64,000 bases of DNA from Devosia rhizoryzae (GTDB lineage Bacteria; Pseudomonadota; Alphaproteobacteria; Rhizobiales; Devosiaceae), in contig NZ_CP068046.1 of assembly GCF_016698665.1 (NCBI RefSeq), forward strand, positions 868,001 to 932,000, read 5' to 3'. Of this stretch, positions 19,214-27,661 are shown piece after piece (within the stretch, counting starts at the first letter, position 1; each line of letters opens with the position of its first letter). Position numbers and translations under genes: made by a program. A model generated the notes under the pieces. The model was not told the origin of the DNA and did not search any database. It saw only the letters and a program-made list of their open reading frames with translations.

Positions 19214-20488
19214 ATGGGACTGCCTAAGCTTGCGCCGGCGCAGGCCGCGCATGATAAGCTCAAGGCGCTGGGCATTCTGGCGCTCAATGGCATGTTCGAC
19301 GAAATGGATGCCGTTGGCGTGCTGCGGTATGCGGTGAGTGACGTGCTGCCGGGCGATCTGGCGATCGTTTCGTCCTTTGGCGCCGACTCTGCGGTGCTGC
19401 TCCATATGGTGGCGCAGGTCGATCCGTCGATGCCGGTCTATTTTCTCGAAACGGGCAAGCATTTCCGCGAGACGCTGGACTATGTCGAAACGCTGAAGCG
19501 CCAGTTTGGGCTGATCAACGTTCATGCCATTCATCCGAACCCTAATGACGTGGCTCGCTTCGACCCCAATGGTGATCTTTGGGAGACCGATCCGGACTCC
19601 TGCTGCCATATCCGCAAGACCGAGCCGCTGGAGCCGGTGACCGAGCAATATGGTGGCTGGGTGACGGGGCGTAAGCGCTACCAGACGGTGGAACGCGGCG
19701 TGCTGCCGCATTTCGAGCTGACGAGCGACGATCGCATCAAGGTCAATCCGCTGGCATATTTTTCCGACGCCGACGTGGTCGAATACCGCCAGAAGCATAA
19801 CTTGCCCGAGCATCCGCTCTATGCCAAAGGCTACAAGTCCATTGGCTGCGCGCCCTGCACCTCGATCGTTGCCGAGGGCGAGGATCCGCGCGCCGGACGG
19901 TGGCGCGGTCTCAACAAGAAAGAGTGCGGCATCCATTACGATTTCAGTGGAGCGATCGCCAACCCGATGACTGCCGCCAACCGCCACACGCTCTGGAAAG
20001 ACGGCGCCTTCATCGCCGACCCGTTCCGCGACTGGGAAGAGGGTACCAACCCGTCTGAAGCGCGCTATGTGCATGTGCCGCTTGCGGTGTTCCTGGCCAA
20101 TCGGGTGGAGTTCCTGGCCAATCCGCACCCGCTTGGGCTGCTCGTGTCGCCCGGAGAGAAGATCGAGGATGTGGAGGCCGACCTTTCGCGCTTTGCATCG
20201 GTCGCCATCCGCTTCCCGGCTTTCTCGGACGGGCGCGGCTATTCGACGGCGCGGCTTCTGGCGGAGCGCTACAATTTTGCCGGAGAAATCAGGGCTGTGG
20301 GCGATGTTCTGCAGGATCAGATTCCGCTGATGCGCCGTTGCGGCTTCAATGCGCTGGTGGTGGTGCATGAGCCAACCCGCCAAGCGCTGATTGAAAACCG
20401 CCTGCCGGAAGTGGCCGTGTTTTACCAGCCGGTCGGCGTCACCGAAATTCCTTTGGGCACGCGCCCCTTTCTTCGCCGCGTCTCCTGA
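19214..20488 (+). CDS. cysH: CysH (APS/PAPS reductase) fused to a DUF934 domain
   Basis: 424 residues, longer than a plain CysH (about 240). Residues 1-265 are the reductase: the PP-loop-like SSFGADSAVLLHM, ETGKHFRETLDY, and the paired cysteines SCCHIRK plus GCAPCTS. That CC...CxxC signature marks the [4Fe-4S] type that normally uses APS. The C-terminal ~150 residues (from the block VHVPLAVFLANR) match DUF934, which in many relatives is a separate gene next to cysI. The start at 19214 follows GGAGA eight bases upstream. It supplies sulfite to CysI. Confidence 0.88.
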   Translation: MGLPKLAPAQAAHDKLKALGILALNGMFDEMDAVGVLRYAVSDVLPGDLAIVSSFGADSAVLLHMVAQVDPSMPVYFLETGKHFRETLDYVETLKRQFGLINVHAIHPNPNDVARFDPNGDLWETDPDSCCHIRKTEPLEPVTEQYGGWVTGRKRYQTVERGVLPHFELTSDDRIKVNPLAYFSDADVVEYRQKHNLPEHPLYAKGYKSIGCAPCTSIVAEGEDPRAGRWRGLNKKECGIHYDFSGAIANPMTAANRHTLWKDGAFIADPFRDWEEGTNPSEARYVHVPLAVFLANRVEFLANPHPLGLLVSPGEKIEDVEADLSRFASVAIRFPAFSDGRGYSTARLLAERYNFAGEIRAVGDVLQDQIPLMRRCGFNALVVVHEPTRQALIENRLPEVAVFYQPVGVTEIPLGTRPFLRRVS

Positions 20489-20557
20489 TATAATCGGATC
20501 GCACTAGTCATATTTCACCGCTGGGCACCGGTCCTGCGGCCAACGGATTGAGATTGA

Positions 20558-21583
<1,026 letters not shown>

Positions 21584-21604
21584 GGGCTTGCCACGCACTC
21601 GATT

Positions 21605-21674
21605 GTCACCCCGGCGAAGGCCGGGGCCCATCTTGAGGTCCCAGGATGGATCCCCGCCTGCGCGGGGATGACAT
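21605..21674 (+). repeat. Intergenic palindromic repeat (family B, copy 1)
   Basis: A 70-bp element with two hairpins, CCCCGGCGAAGGCCGGGG and ATCCCCGCCTGCGCGGGGAT, joined by a short spacer. A copy in the opposite orientation at 58234-58303 matches at about 67 of 70 positions by hand alignment. It lies between the reductase gene and its ferredoxin gene. Confidence 0.9.
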
Positions 21675-21751
21675 CCGGTGGGGTGAGGGCGATGTGCCTT
21701 GCGGTGCGGCCCCAAGGGCGCTAAGCCCATCGCGCTGTTGAGGAGCGCCTT

Positions 21752-22072
21752 ATGAAGATCAATGTCACGGACCAGGCTGGCGAAAAGCATGAGCTCGAGG
21801 GGCTCGAGGGCTGGCGCGTGATGGAGGTCATTCGCGACTGGGGGCTCAACATCAAGGCCGAGTGTGGCGGGGCGCTGAGCTGCGCAACGTGCCATGTCTA
21901 TGTCGATGGCGAGTGGCTCGATGCGGTGGGTGCGCCGAGCGACGAGGAAGAAGACATGCTCGATAGCGTCGGCGACGTGAAATCGAACTCGCGGCTGAGC
22001 TGCCAGATCCTGTGTTCGGACGCGCTCGACGGGCTGACGCTGACGCTGGCGCCGAGCGCGGCCAAGGACTGA
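21752..22072 (+). CDS. Adrenodoxin-type [2Fe-2S] ferredoxin (second copy)
   Basis: 106 residues with the ligand pattern in ECGGALSCATCHV plus the distal SCQILC. It shares length, the C-x5-C-x2-C spacing and the GAPSDEEEDMLD/GPSNMEEDMLD segment with the copy at 14784-15104, so the two are paralogues. GAGGAGCG upstream gives a clear ribosome site. Placement after the ferredoxin reductase suggests it is that enzyme's partner and a donor to sulfite reductase (inference). Confidence 0.9.
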   Translation: MKINVTDQAGEKHELEGLEGWRVMEVIRDWGLNIKAECGGALSCATCHVYVDGEWLDAVGAPSDEEEDMLDSVGDVKSNSRLSCQILCSDALDGLTLTLAPSAAKD

Positions 22073-22098
22073 TGTGATCGCGATCTTAGCTGCGTATT

Positions 22099-22154
22099 AA
22101 AACCTATGGGCGCAGCATGGGGAGATTTCGCTTTTCCCATAATATTATAGGTTT
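22099..22154 (+). promoter_or_regulatory. Hairpin immediately upstream of the EAL-domain gene
   Basis: AAAACCTATGGG (22099-22110) can pair with CCCAT (22136-22140) and then, after an AT-rich bulge, with ATAGGTTT (22147-22154). The distal arm ends five bases before the ATG at 22160, and the only ribosome-site-like bases (TAGG) are inside it. It may act as a terminator for the ferredoxin gene, a translational lid on the EAL gene, or a protein operator. Confidence 0.45.
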
Positions 22155-22159
22155 GTTCG

Positions 22160-22921
22160 ATGGCTTCCGTCTCCTGCCAGGCCTGCAAAGACGGGCAAGA
22201 ATTCCCCGTCGCCTTCACCATGGCGTTCCAGCCTATTGTCGACGTCGTCGCCCGCGAGATCTGGGGCTATGAGGCGCTGGTGCGCGGCACCGAGGGGCAG
22301 GGGGCGTATTCGGTTCTCTCCGCGGTCACGGAGGCGAATCGCTACGTATTCGACCAGGCCTGCCGCGTCAAGGCGATCGAGCTGGCGGGGACCAAGCTCC
22401 CGGCATCCTCCACGGCGCGGCTCTCGATCAACTTCATGCCCAACGCCGTTTACGAGCCGCGTGCCTGTATCCGCGCGACGCTCGCGGCGGCCGCCAAGAC
22501 GCAGTTCAATCCGCGCCGGTTGATGTTCGAGTTCACCGAGAACGAGCGCATGAGCGATGTCGACCATGTCGCCAATATCGTTGCCGAATATAAGCGCATG
22601 GGGTTCATGACCGCGCTGGACGATTTCGGCGCCGGCTATGCGGGTCTTGGGCTGCTCGCAAAATTCCAGCCGAACCTCATCAAGATCGACATGGAATTGC
22701 TGCGCGGCGTCGACAGTTCGCCGGCGCGGCAGGCGATCATTGCCGGGATCGTCGGCATTGCGCGGCAGCTCGATATCGTGGTGCTGGCCGAGGGTGTCGA
22801 GACCGAGGCCGAGATGATGACGCTCAAGGCTGCGGGGATCGCGCTGTTCCAGGGCTATTATTTCGCCAAGCCGCAGCTCGAGAGCTTTGCAGGGCTCGAG
22901 CAGATGAATTTGGCGGCGTAG
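22160..22921 (+). CDS. Stand-alone EAL-domain cyclic-di-GMP phosphodiesterase
   Basis: 253 residues consisting almost entirely of one EAL domain. The catalytic signatures are intact: YEALVRG (the EAL triad), SINFMP, FEFTENE, ALDDFGAGY, LIKID, VLAEGVET and the terminal FQGYYFAKP. This predicts active hydrolysis of c-di-GMP to pGpG, in the cytoplasm. The N terminus carries a short CQAC motif (residues 6-9) of unknown meaning, with no sensor or GGDEF domain. The stop codon abuts the convergent ycjF-like stop with no spacing. Low c-di-GMP favours motility, fitting the large flagellar region downstream. Confidence 0.9.
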   Translation: MASVSCQACKDGQEFPVAFTMAFQPIVDVVAREIWGYEALVRGTEGQGAYSVLSAVTEANRYVFDQACRVKAIELAGTKLPASSTARLSINFMPNAVYEPRACIRATLAAAAKTQFNPRRLMFEFTENERMSDVDHVANIVAEYKRMGFMTALDDFGAGYAGLGLLAKFQPNLIKIDMELLRGVDSSPARQAIIAGIVGIARQLDIVVLAEGVETEAEMMTLKAAGIALFQGYYFAKPQLESFAGLEQMNLAA

Positions 22922-23929
22922 CTATCTCGCTGCGTCCTGCGTGACCTTAACCAGTTCGGGAATGAAATCCCGGACGGTGGGTTGCGCCAGGGTGTCGAAG
23001 GGCAGGGGGCGGACGACGCGCATGGCGGCGATGCCCACGCGGACGGTCATGAGGCCGTTGACGACGCCTTCGCCGAGGCGGGCGGAGAGTTTGGCGGCAA
23101 GGCCCTGTCCGACCAATTGCTCGACGATGCCATCGGTGAGAACGAGGCCGCCGGTGACCGCCAGATGCGCCAGCACCGAGCCGGCGAGGCGCCAGAAGCC
23201 GAAGAAGCCGGGGCGGGCGCCGTAGAGCGCGGCGATGGCGCCGGCGAGGCGGACGCTTTCGTAGATGACGAAGGCGACGTCGATCAGTGCGCGCGGTGAG
23301 ACGGCAGTGACGAGGGCCACGCGGCGGGCGGAGGCGGCGGTTAGGGCCTTGGCGCGGGCGTCGAGGGGCGCCATCAGGGTGCGCTCGGCGAGAGTGATGA
23401 CTTCAGTGCCATCGAAGAGGTTCGGCAGGTGCCCGGTCAGTGTTTCGCGGGCGCGGGCAAGATCGGCGCGACCGGCATAGATGGTGGTGAGCTGATCGGT
23501 GACGGTGCCGGCGCGCTTTCGGTCATTGTCGATGCTGGCGCGGGCGGCTTCCTCCTTGAGGCTGTCGAGGACACGGAGGCGGCGCAGCGCGAAGATTTCG
23601 CGGGCGACGAGGGCAATGACGGCGAGGACAAAGAGGCCGAGGACGGCAAGCCCGAGAATGCCCAGATATTCGTTGGTGGCGAAGAGGTCGCGGATGAGGC
23701 GGTCGGCGGCGAGACCTAGAGCGGCGGAGACCAAGATGCCGCCGGTGGTCCACAGGAGCTTGCCAAAGCCGCCCATGCGGCGGGGCGGGGGCGCGACGAG
23801 GTCGGGTTCCGCTTCGGGTTCGAAGACGGTTTCGACTATCTCGGCGCGGTCGGGGGTGAAGGCGCGAGGCGCGCGCGTTGCTTCAGCGGGCTCGGAGACG
23901 GTGCCGGTGGGGCGGGCGATCGGCTTCAT
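22922..23929 (-). CDS. YcjF-like (TIGR01620/DUF697) inner-membrane protein
   Basis: 335 residues. A disordered acidic/proline-rich N terminus (1-55) is followed by two membrane spans (about 57-80 and 90-110), then a soluble helical region, then the DUF697 hydrophobic core (GGLVLTDGIVEQLVGQGLAAKLSARLGEG region). This is the partner of YcjX. The start overlaps the ycjX-like stop by four bases (ATGA), a tight coupling. In Escherichia coli the pair belongs to the phage-shock/envelope stress group; no psp gene is present here, so the role is unclear. Confidence 0.85.
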   Translation of the reverse strand: MKPIARPTGTVSEPAEATRAPRAFTPDRAEIVETVFEPEAEPDLVAPPPRRMGGFGKLLWTTGGILVSAALGLAADRLIRDLFATNEYLGILGLAVLGLFVLAVIALVAREIFALRRLRVLDSLKEEAARASIDNDRKRAGTVTDQLTTIYAGRADLARARETLTGHLPNLFDGTEVITLAERTLMAPLDARAKALTAASARRVALVTAVSPRALIDVAFVIYESVRLAGAIAALYGARPGFFGFWRLAGSVLAHLAVTGGLVLTDGIVEQLVGQGLAAKLSARLGEGVVNGLMTVRVGIAAMRVVRPLPFDTLAQPTVRDFIPELVKVTQDAAR

Positions 23930-25371
23930 GCCATCCAGTCTCCGATAAGGTAATCGAGCGCCCGGTCGAGCCGGATATGCGGCAGGACGATATCGCCGGC
24001 CGCATTGCGCTCGAGCCGCTGTGGCGGTGCGAAGCGGAGGAAGTTGAGCGCTACGGGGGTGCCATCTTCGAAAACTGAGTCCGGGCGTTCCGGCAAGTCC
24101 CCGGGAAACAATGCGATTTCGGTCTTGCCGTTGTAGGTCTGGCCTTCCAGCGTCTCGCCTGCCAGCGGCGTGCCGATCAAGGTGGGCAGGGTTTGCCCGC
24201 CCTCGCGGATCGTGCCTTCGCTGGTGGCACGGATGCCGGCGATGGCCATGGATTTGGCTTCCGCACCGGCGAAGCGGGCGCGCCTGCTGGCGCTGGCAAC
24301 GAGGCGATTGAGGATGGCCTCCAGCCGGTCGTGACTGGTGTGATGGACGTGATCGGCCTTGGTCGCGGCAAAGAGGATGCGGTCGATGCGGCGGGAGAAG
24401 GGACGGAGCAGGGGATTGGCTTCGCCCTGGCGGAAGCAGGCAAGTACCGAGGTCAGCGCCGTCTCGAGGTCGGCAACGGCGGCTGGGCCGGTGTTGAGCG
24501 CGCGCAGCGTATCGACCAGCACCACCTGCCGGTCGAGGCGGGCAAAGTGGTCGCGGAAGAAGGGGCGGACAACGCGGTCCTTATAGGCCTCGAAGCGGTT
24601 TTCGAGCATGGCATAAAGGCTGCCATGGCGGGCGGCGGCGAGCGGAAGCGGGGCAAAGGTCAGCGCCGGGGAGCCTTCGAGATCGCCGGGCAAAAGAAAG
24701 CGGCCGGGAGGCAGGGTCGAAAGGGCACCGTGCTCGCGGCTGCGGCGGAGATAAGTGGTGAAGGCCAGGGCCAGCCGCTCGGCATCAGGATCGGTGGCGG
24801 GCTTGGTGGCGTCGGTCTTTTCCAGCTCGCGCAGGAAGTCTTCGGCTTCGGCCGCATGGCCGGGCTGACCCGCGCGATCGAGCGCCTCGGCGCTCCATTC
24901 GGCAAAGGAAAGGCCGAGCAGGGGCAGGTCGAGCAACCATTCGCCGGGATAGTCGACGATGTCGAGGTTGAGCGTTGCCGGGCCCCGCATGCCGGACCAC
25001 CACTTGGCGGACTGGAAGCGTAGCACGATGCGCAATTGCGAGATGCGGCGGGTGCCTTCGGGCCAAGTGGGCGGGCTGGCGGTGAGCGAGGCCAGGTGCT
25101 GCTCATAGGCAAAGCGCGGGATGGTGGCGTCGGGATATTCGGCGAGCCGGGCCCCGACAAAGCGGCCATCGGCAAGCGGGGCAAAGCCGGGCAGGCGGCC
25201 TTGCGTCAGCAGGTTATGAACGAGGGCGGTGATGAAAATGGTTTTGCCGGCGCGGCTGAGGCCAGTGACCCCCAGGCGCAGGGTGGGTGTCAAGAGGCCG
25301 GTGGCGCTGTCGGTGAGGTTGGCGAGGGCGATGCCGAATTCGTCGGCGATGGTCGTCGGCGGGTTGGGCAC
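23926..25371 (-). CDS. YcjX-like (DUF463) P-loop GTPase/ATPase
   Basis: 481 residues. The nucleotide-binding loop GVTGLSRAGKT lies at residues 34-44, and the second motif LDIVDYPGEWLLDL marks the DUF463 family. The C-terminal half includes RILFAATKADHVHH, a G4-like motif (TKAD) that points to GTP. It is encoded first in a two-gene unit with the YcjF-like membrane protein and may be recruited to the membrane by it. Its physiological function is not established. A family C repeat lies upstream, between it and metA. Confidence 0.85.
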   Translation of the reverse strand: MPNPPTTIADEFGIALANLTDSATGLLTPTLRLGVTGLSRAGKTIFITALVHNLLTQGRLPGFAPLADGRFVGARLAEYPDATIPRFAYEQHLASLTASPPTWPEGTRRISQLRIVLRFQSAKWWSGMRGPATLNLDIVDYPGEWLLDLPLLGLSFAEWSAEALDRAGQPGHAAEAEDFLRELEKTDATKPATDPDAERLALAFTTYLRRSREHGALSTLPPGRFLLPGDLEGSPALTFAPLPLAAARHGSLYAMLENRFEAYKDRVVRPFFRDHFARLDRQVVLVDTLRALNTGPAAVADLETALTSVLACFRQGEANPLLRPFSRRIDRILFAATKADHVHHTSHDRLEAILNRLVASASRRARFAGAEAKSMAIAGIRATSEGTIREGGQTLPTLIGTPLAGETLEGQTYNGKTEIALFPGDLPERPDSVFEDGTPVALNFLRFAPPQRLERNAAGDIVLPHIRLDRALDYLIGDWMA

Positions 25372-25446
25372 GTGGTGTCCTCGGTGAAGTCACCAAGGTA
25401 GGGAGCGGGAGGGGGTTTGGGAAGGGGTGGGCGTGCTGATGCAGTA

Positions 25447-25563
25447 GACCTCATCCTGAGGTGCGAAGCGCAGCGAAGCCTCGAAGGGCGAGGTCGTGGC
25501 AAGCATGGTGTGCCCGCCCTCGTGGTTCGAGGCTGAGCTTCGCTCCGCACCTCACCATGAGGG
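25447..25563. repeat. Intergenic palindromic repeat (family C, copy 1)
   Basis: The ends read GACCTCATCCTGAGG and CCTCACCATGAGG, and the interior contains CGAAGGGCGAGG and CCCTCGTGGTTCGAGG in inverted orientation. A related copy lies at 60491-60580. It fills most of the gap between metA (minus) and ycjX (minus). Confidence 0.75.
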
Positions 25564-25581
25564 CTCAGGGAGTTTGATGGC

Positions 25582-26505
25582 TCACGCTTCCTGAGCTTTT
25601 CCGATCTCTTCCAAACGGTAGGGCGTGGTTTGATAGATCTCGTTGATCCAGTTCTGGAACAACAAGTGCGCGTGGCTGCGCCAGCGGTTTTCCGGGTCTG
25701 CGCTGGTGTCGCCATTGAGGAAGAGGTTGACGGGGGGAGGCGTGTCGAGGCCTGCGGCGCGGTCGCGCTCGTATTCGTCGGCGAGCGAGCGGTTGTCGTA
25801 TTCGAGGTGGTTGAGGAAGTAGACCGCGCTGTCGTTCTTCTCGCCCAGCATGCAGACGCCGACGTCAGGATTGTCGATCATGACTTCGAGATTGTCGCCC
25901 AATGTGGTGCGATCGATGTCGTTGTAGCGCGAGACGGGAACCATGGGACTATCGGAAAGGCCGCGCAGATAGGGCGAGCGCGGCGCCGTGATCCGATGCC
26001 GGAAGACGCCGAAGGCCTTTTTGTCCATGCGGTAGCGCTTGGCGCCATGGAAATGGTGCAGCGCCGCTTGAGCGCCCCAGCAGATGAACATGGTATGGTG
26101 CACATTGGTGCGCGTCCACTCCATGATTTCGAGCATTTCGGGCCAATAGCGCACGTCCTCGAAGGGAATGTTGGCGATCGGCGCACCGGTGACGATGAAG
26201 CCGTCGAACTTGCGCTCCTTCACCTCGGCCCAGGTCTGGTAGAAGGTCTTGAGGTAATCCTCGGAGGTGTTCTTGGACTGATGGTCCGAGACGCGCACCA
26301 GGGTCAGGTTGATCTGGAGCGGGGTGGCACCGATCAGCCGGGAAAATTGGGTTTCGGTGCGCTCCTTGTTGGGCATCAGGTTGAGAAGGCCGAACTCGAG
26401 CGGGCGGATGTCTTGACGCGCGGCGCGCGAGGAATCCATGACATAGACGCCTTCCTGTTCGAGCGTCTTGCGGGCGGGCAGATTGTCGGGAATTCTGATA
26501 GGCAT
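25582..26505 (-). CDS. metA: Homoserine O-acyltransferase, MetA type
   Basis: 307 residues, aligning without gaps to E. coli MetA through residue 142. Catalytic Cys142 (FICWGAQAAL) and the His/Glu pair (LNHLEYD, His233/Glu235) are present. The enzyme acylates homoserine as the first committed step of methionine synthesis. The acyl-donor residue 111 is Ala (TGAPIANIPF), whereas Gly111 is linked to succinyl-CoA and Glu111 to acetyl-CoA use, so specificity cannot be called from the standard rule. I looked for a SAM-II riboswitch in the short upstream region and did not see one. Confidence 0.92.
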   Translation of the reverse strand: MPIRIPDNLPARKTLEQEGVYVMDSSRAARQDIRPLEFGLLNLMPNKERTETQFSRLIGATPLQINLTLVRVSDHQSKNTSEDYLKTFYQTWAEVKERKFDGFIVTGAPIANIPFEDVRYWPEMLEIMEWTRTNVHHTMFICWGAQAALHHFHGAKRYRMDKKAFGVFRHRITAPRSPYLRGLSDSPMVPVSRYNDIDRTTLGDNLEVMIDNPDVGVCMLGEKNDSAVYFLNHLEYDNRSLADEYERDRAAGLDTPPPVNLFLNGDTSADPENRWRSHAHLLFQNWINEIYQTTPYRLEEIGKAQEA

Positions 26506-26570
26506 GATGGAGCCTTAGCTGGGGAAAGCGAGAAAGCGATTCAAGCAGGCGCGAACCTCGAAAGGCCGCG

Positions 26571-27437
26571 CTAGCGCATTCGCTTCTCGATCGCCGCCGC
26601 CATCAGGTCGACGAACTCATCCCCATCGCGGACAGTGGCGAGGTCAGAGGCTTCGACCACATAGCCGAACTTGTCGGCAAATGCCTGGTAGCGCGGCAGG
26701 CGATCATGCAGCAGGGCTTCAAAACCCCAGGCCCCGAAGCCGGCCGGGTCGACGTCGCAATCGTCGATGATGCCATTGATCAGTTTGTACTCGGCCCATT
26801 TCTCGACCAGAAAGGGCGGGCGGTAATACATGGGCTTGGGCGCCTGCTTGAAGCGCTTCACCAGTTCGCTGGCGTCCTTTTCGGTGCCGCGAATGTAGAG
26901 CAGGGCGGTGTGGGCCGTCAGTGTCGAAACCACCGGGTCGTCCGGATCGGCGTGATCGATGACCTCGATCAGCGAACCGCCGGTGTCGGCGATGAAATCG
27001 TCGTAACCGTAAAGGGCCTTGGCGCGCTCGATGAAATAGGGGACGTCGCGCAGGGCGGCGATCTCGGCGACGCGATGCTGCTCCTGCCGGCGCTGGTATT
27101 CGGCAAGCGGCAGGCCGCCGCGATTGGTGTCTCCCGGCGTGCCGAGATAGGTCGAAAGCGGGTCGAGATTGTCGAAGGTGATGTTGGACGAGATGTAGAT
27201 CGAGTCCGTGCGCAGAAGCTGGGCCAGGAACGGCACCTTCATCGCTTCGCGCTTGAAATTGTCGACGATGAATTCGCCCATGTAGCGCGTGCCGATGCGG
27301 TAGTCGGCGGAGTAGTGGAACCAGCTATTGGCGCGCAGCATGTTGGAGAGCCGCGTCTTGCCAACGCCGGCCATGCCGAACACGGTCACCGCGCGGCGCT
27401 TGGCTTTGACGAACTCATCGACGCTGGAAAACAGCAT
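26571..27437 (-). CDS. P-loop ATPase of unknown function, alphaproteobacterial
   Basis: 288 residues. A Walker A loop GMAGVGKT sits at residues 21-28. The rest is rich in aromatic and charged residues, with a possible second nucleotide motif around TALLYIRGTEKD. No signal peptide or membrane segment. Proteins of this kind are widespread in alphaproteobacteria and annotated only as ATPase; I cannot name a function. It is 65 bp upstream of metA on the same strand and diverges from the flagellar hook operon. Confidence 0.7.
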   Translation of the reverse strand: MLFSSVDEFVKAKRRAVTVFGMAGVGKTRLSNMLRANSWFHYSADYRIGTRYMGEFIVDNFKREAMKVPFLAQLLRTDSIYISSNITFDNLDPLSTYLGTPGDTNRGGLPLAEYQRRQEQHRVAEIAALRDVPYFIERAKALYGYDDFIADTGGSLIEVIDHADPDDPVVSTLTAHTALLYIRGTEKDASELVKRFKQAPKPMYYRPPFLVEKWAEYKLINGIIDDCDVDPAGFGAWGFEALLHDRLPRYQAFADKFGYVVEASDLATVRDGDEFVDLMAAAIEKRMR

Positions 27438-27495
27438 TGCTCTGCCCCTGTAGTGGCCGTCGATTTACTGCATGCGACAGCGCTTCACAAGCGAG

Positions 27496-27510
27496 CGGCA
27501 GAAACTGCCG
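27496..27510. promoter_or_regulatory. FlbD/ftr-like palindrome upstream of flgE
   Basis: CGGCA-GAAAC-TGCCG is a perfect inverted repeat about 85 bp upstream of the sigma-54 element of flgE. The same CGGCA-N5-TGCCG form recurs at other flagellar promoters in the window, where enhancer-binding proteins of the FlbD type would sit. A half-matching site (TGCCG preceded by CGAAA, 27540-27554) lies closer to the promoter. Confidence 0.6.
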
Positions 27511-27593
27511 GGTGGGTGGAGTGTTTTGCCGCTGACTACCGAAACATGTTGCCGCCATTGCTAAAAACGCAATGATATCAATGGGCTTAGATC

Positions 27594-27609
27594 TGGCATT
27601 CCCTTTGCA
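27594..27609 (+). promoter_or_regulatory. Sigma-54 promoter of the flgE operon
   Basis: TGGCATTCCCTTTGCA has the invariant GG and GC dinucleotides exactly ten bases apart and a strong TTGC -12 element. The transcript would start near 27620, about 40 bases before the flgE ATG. Confidence 0.8.
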
Positions 27610-27661
27610 TCGTTGCTCCCGAACACGCCTCAGGGGCGAATTGGGTTTTCGGGAGTTTGAG

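Noticed and set aside
26506..26570. SAM-II riboswitch upstream of metA
   Set aside because: This class is common before alphaproteobacterial metA, but the 65-bp gap lacks its conserved core and is too short for a convincing aptamer plus leader.
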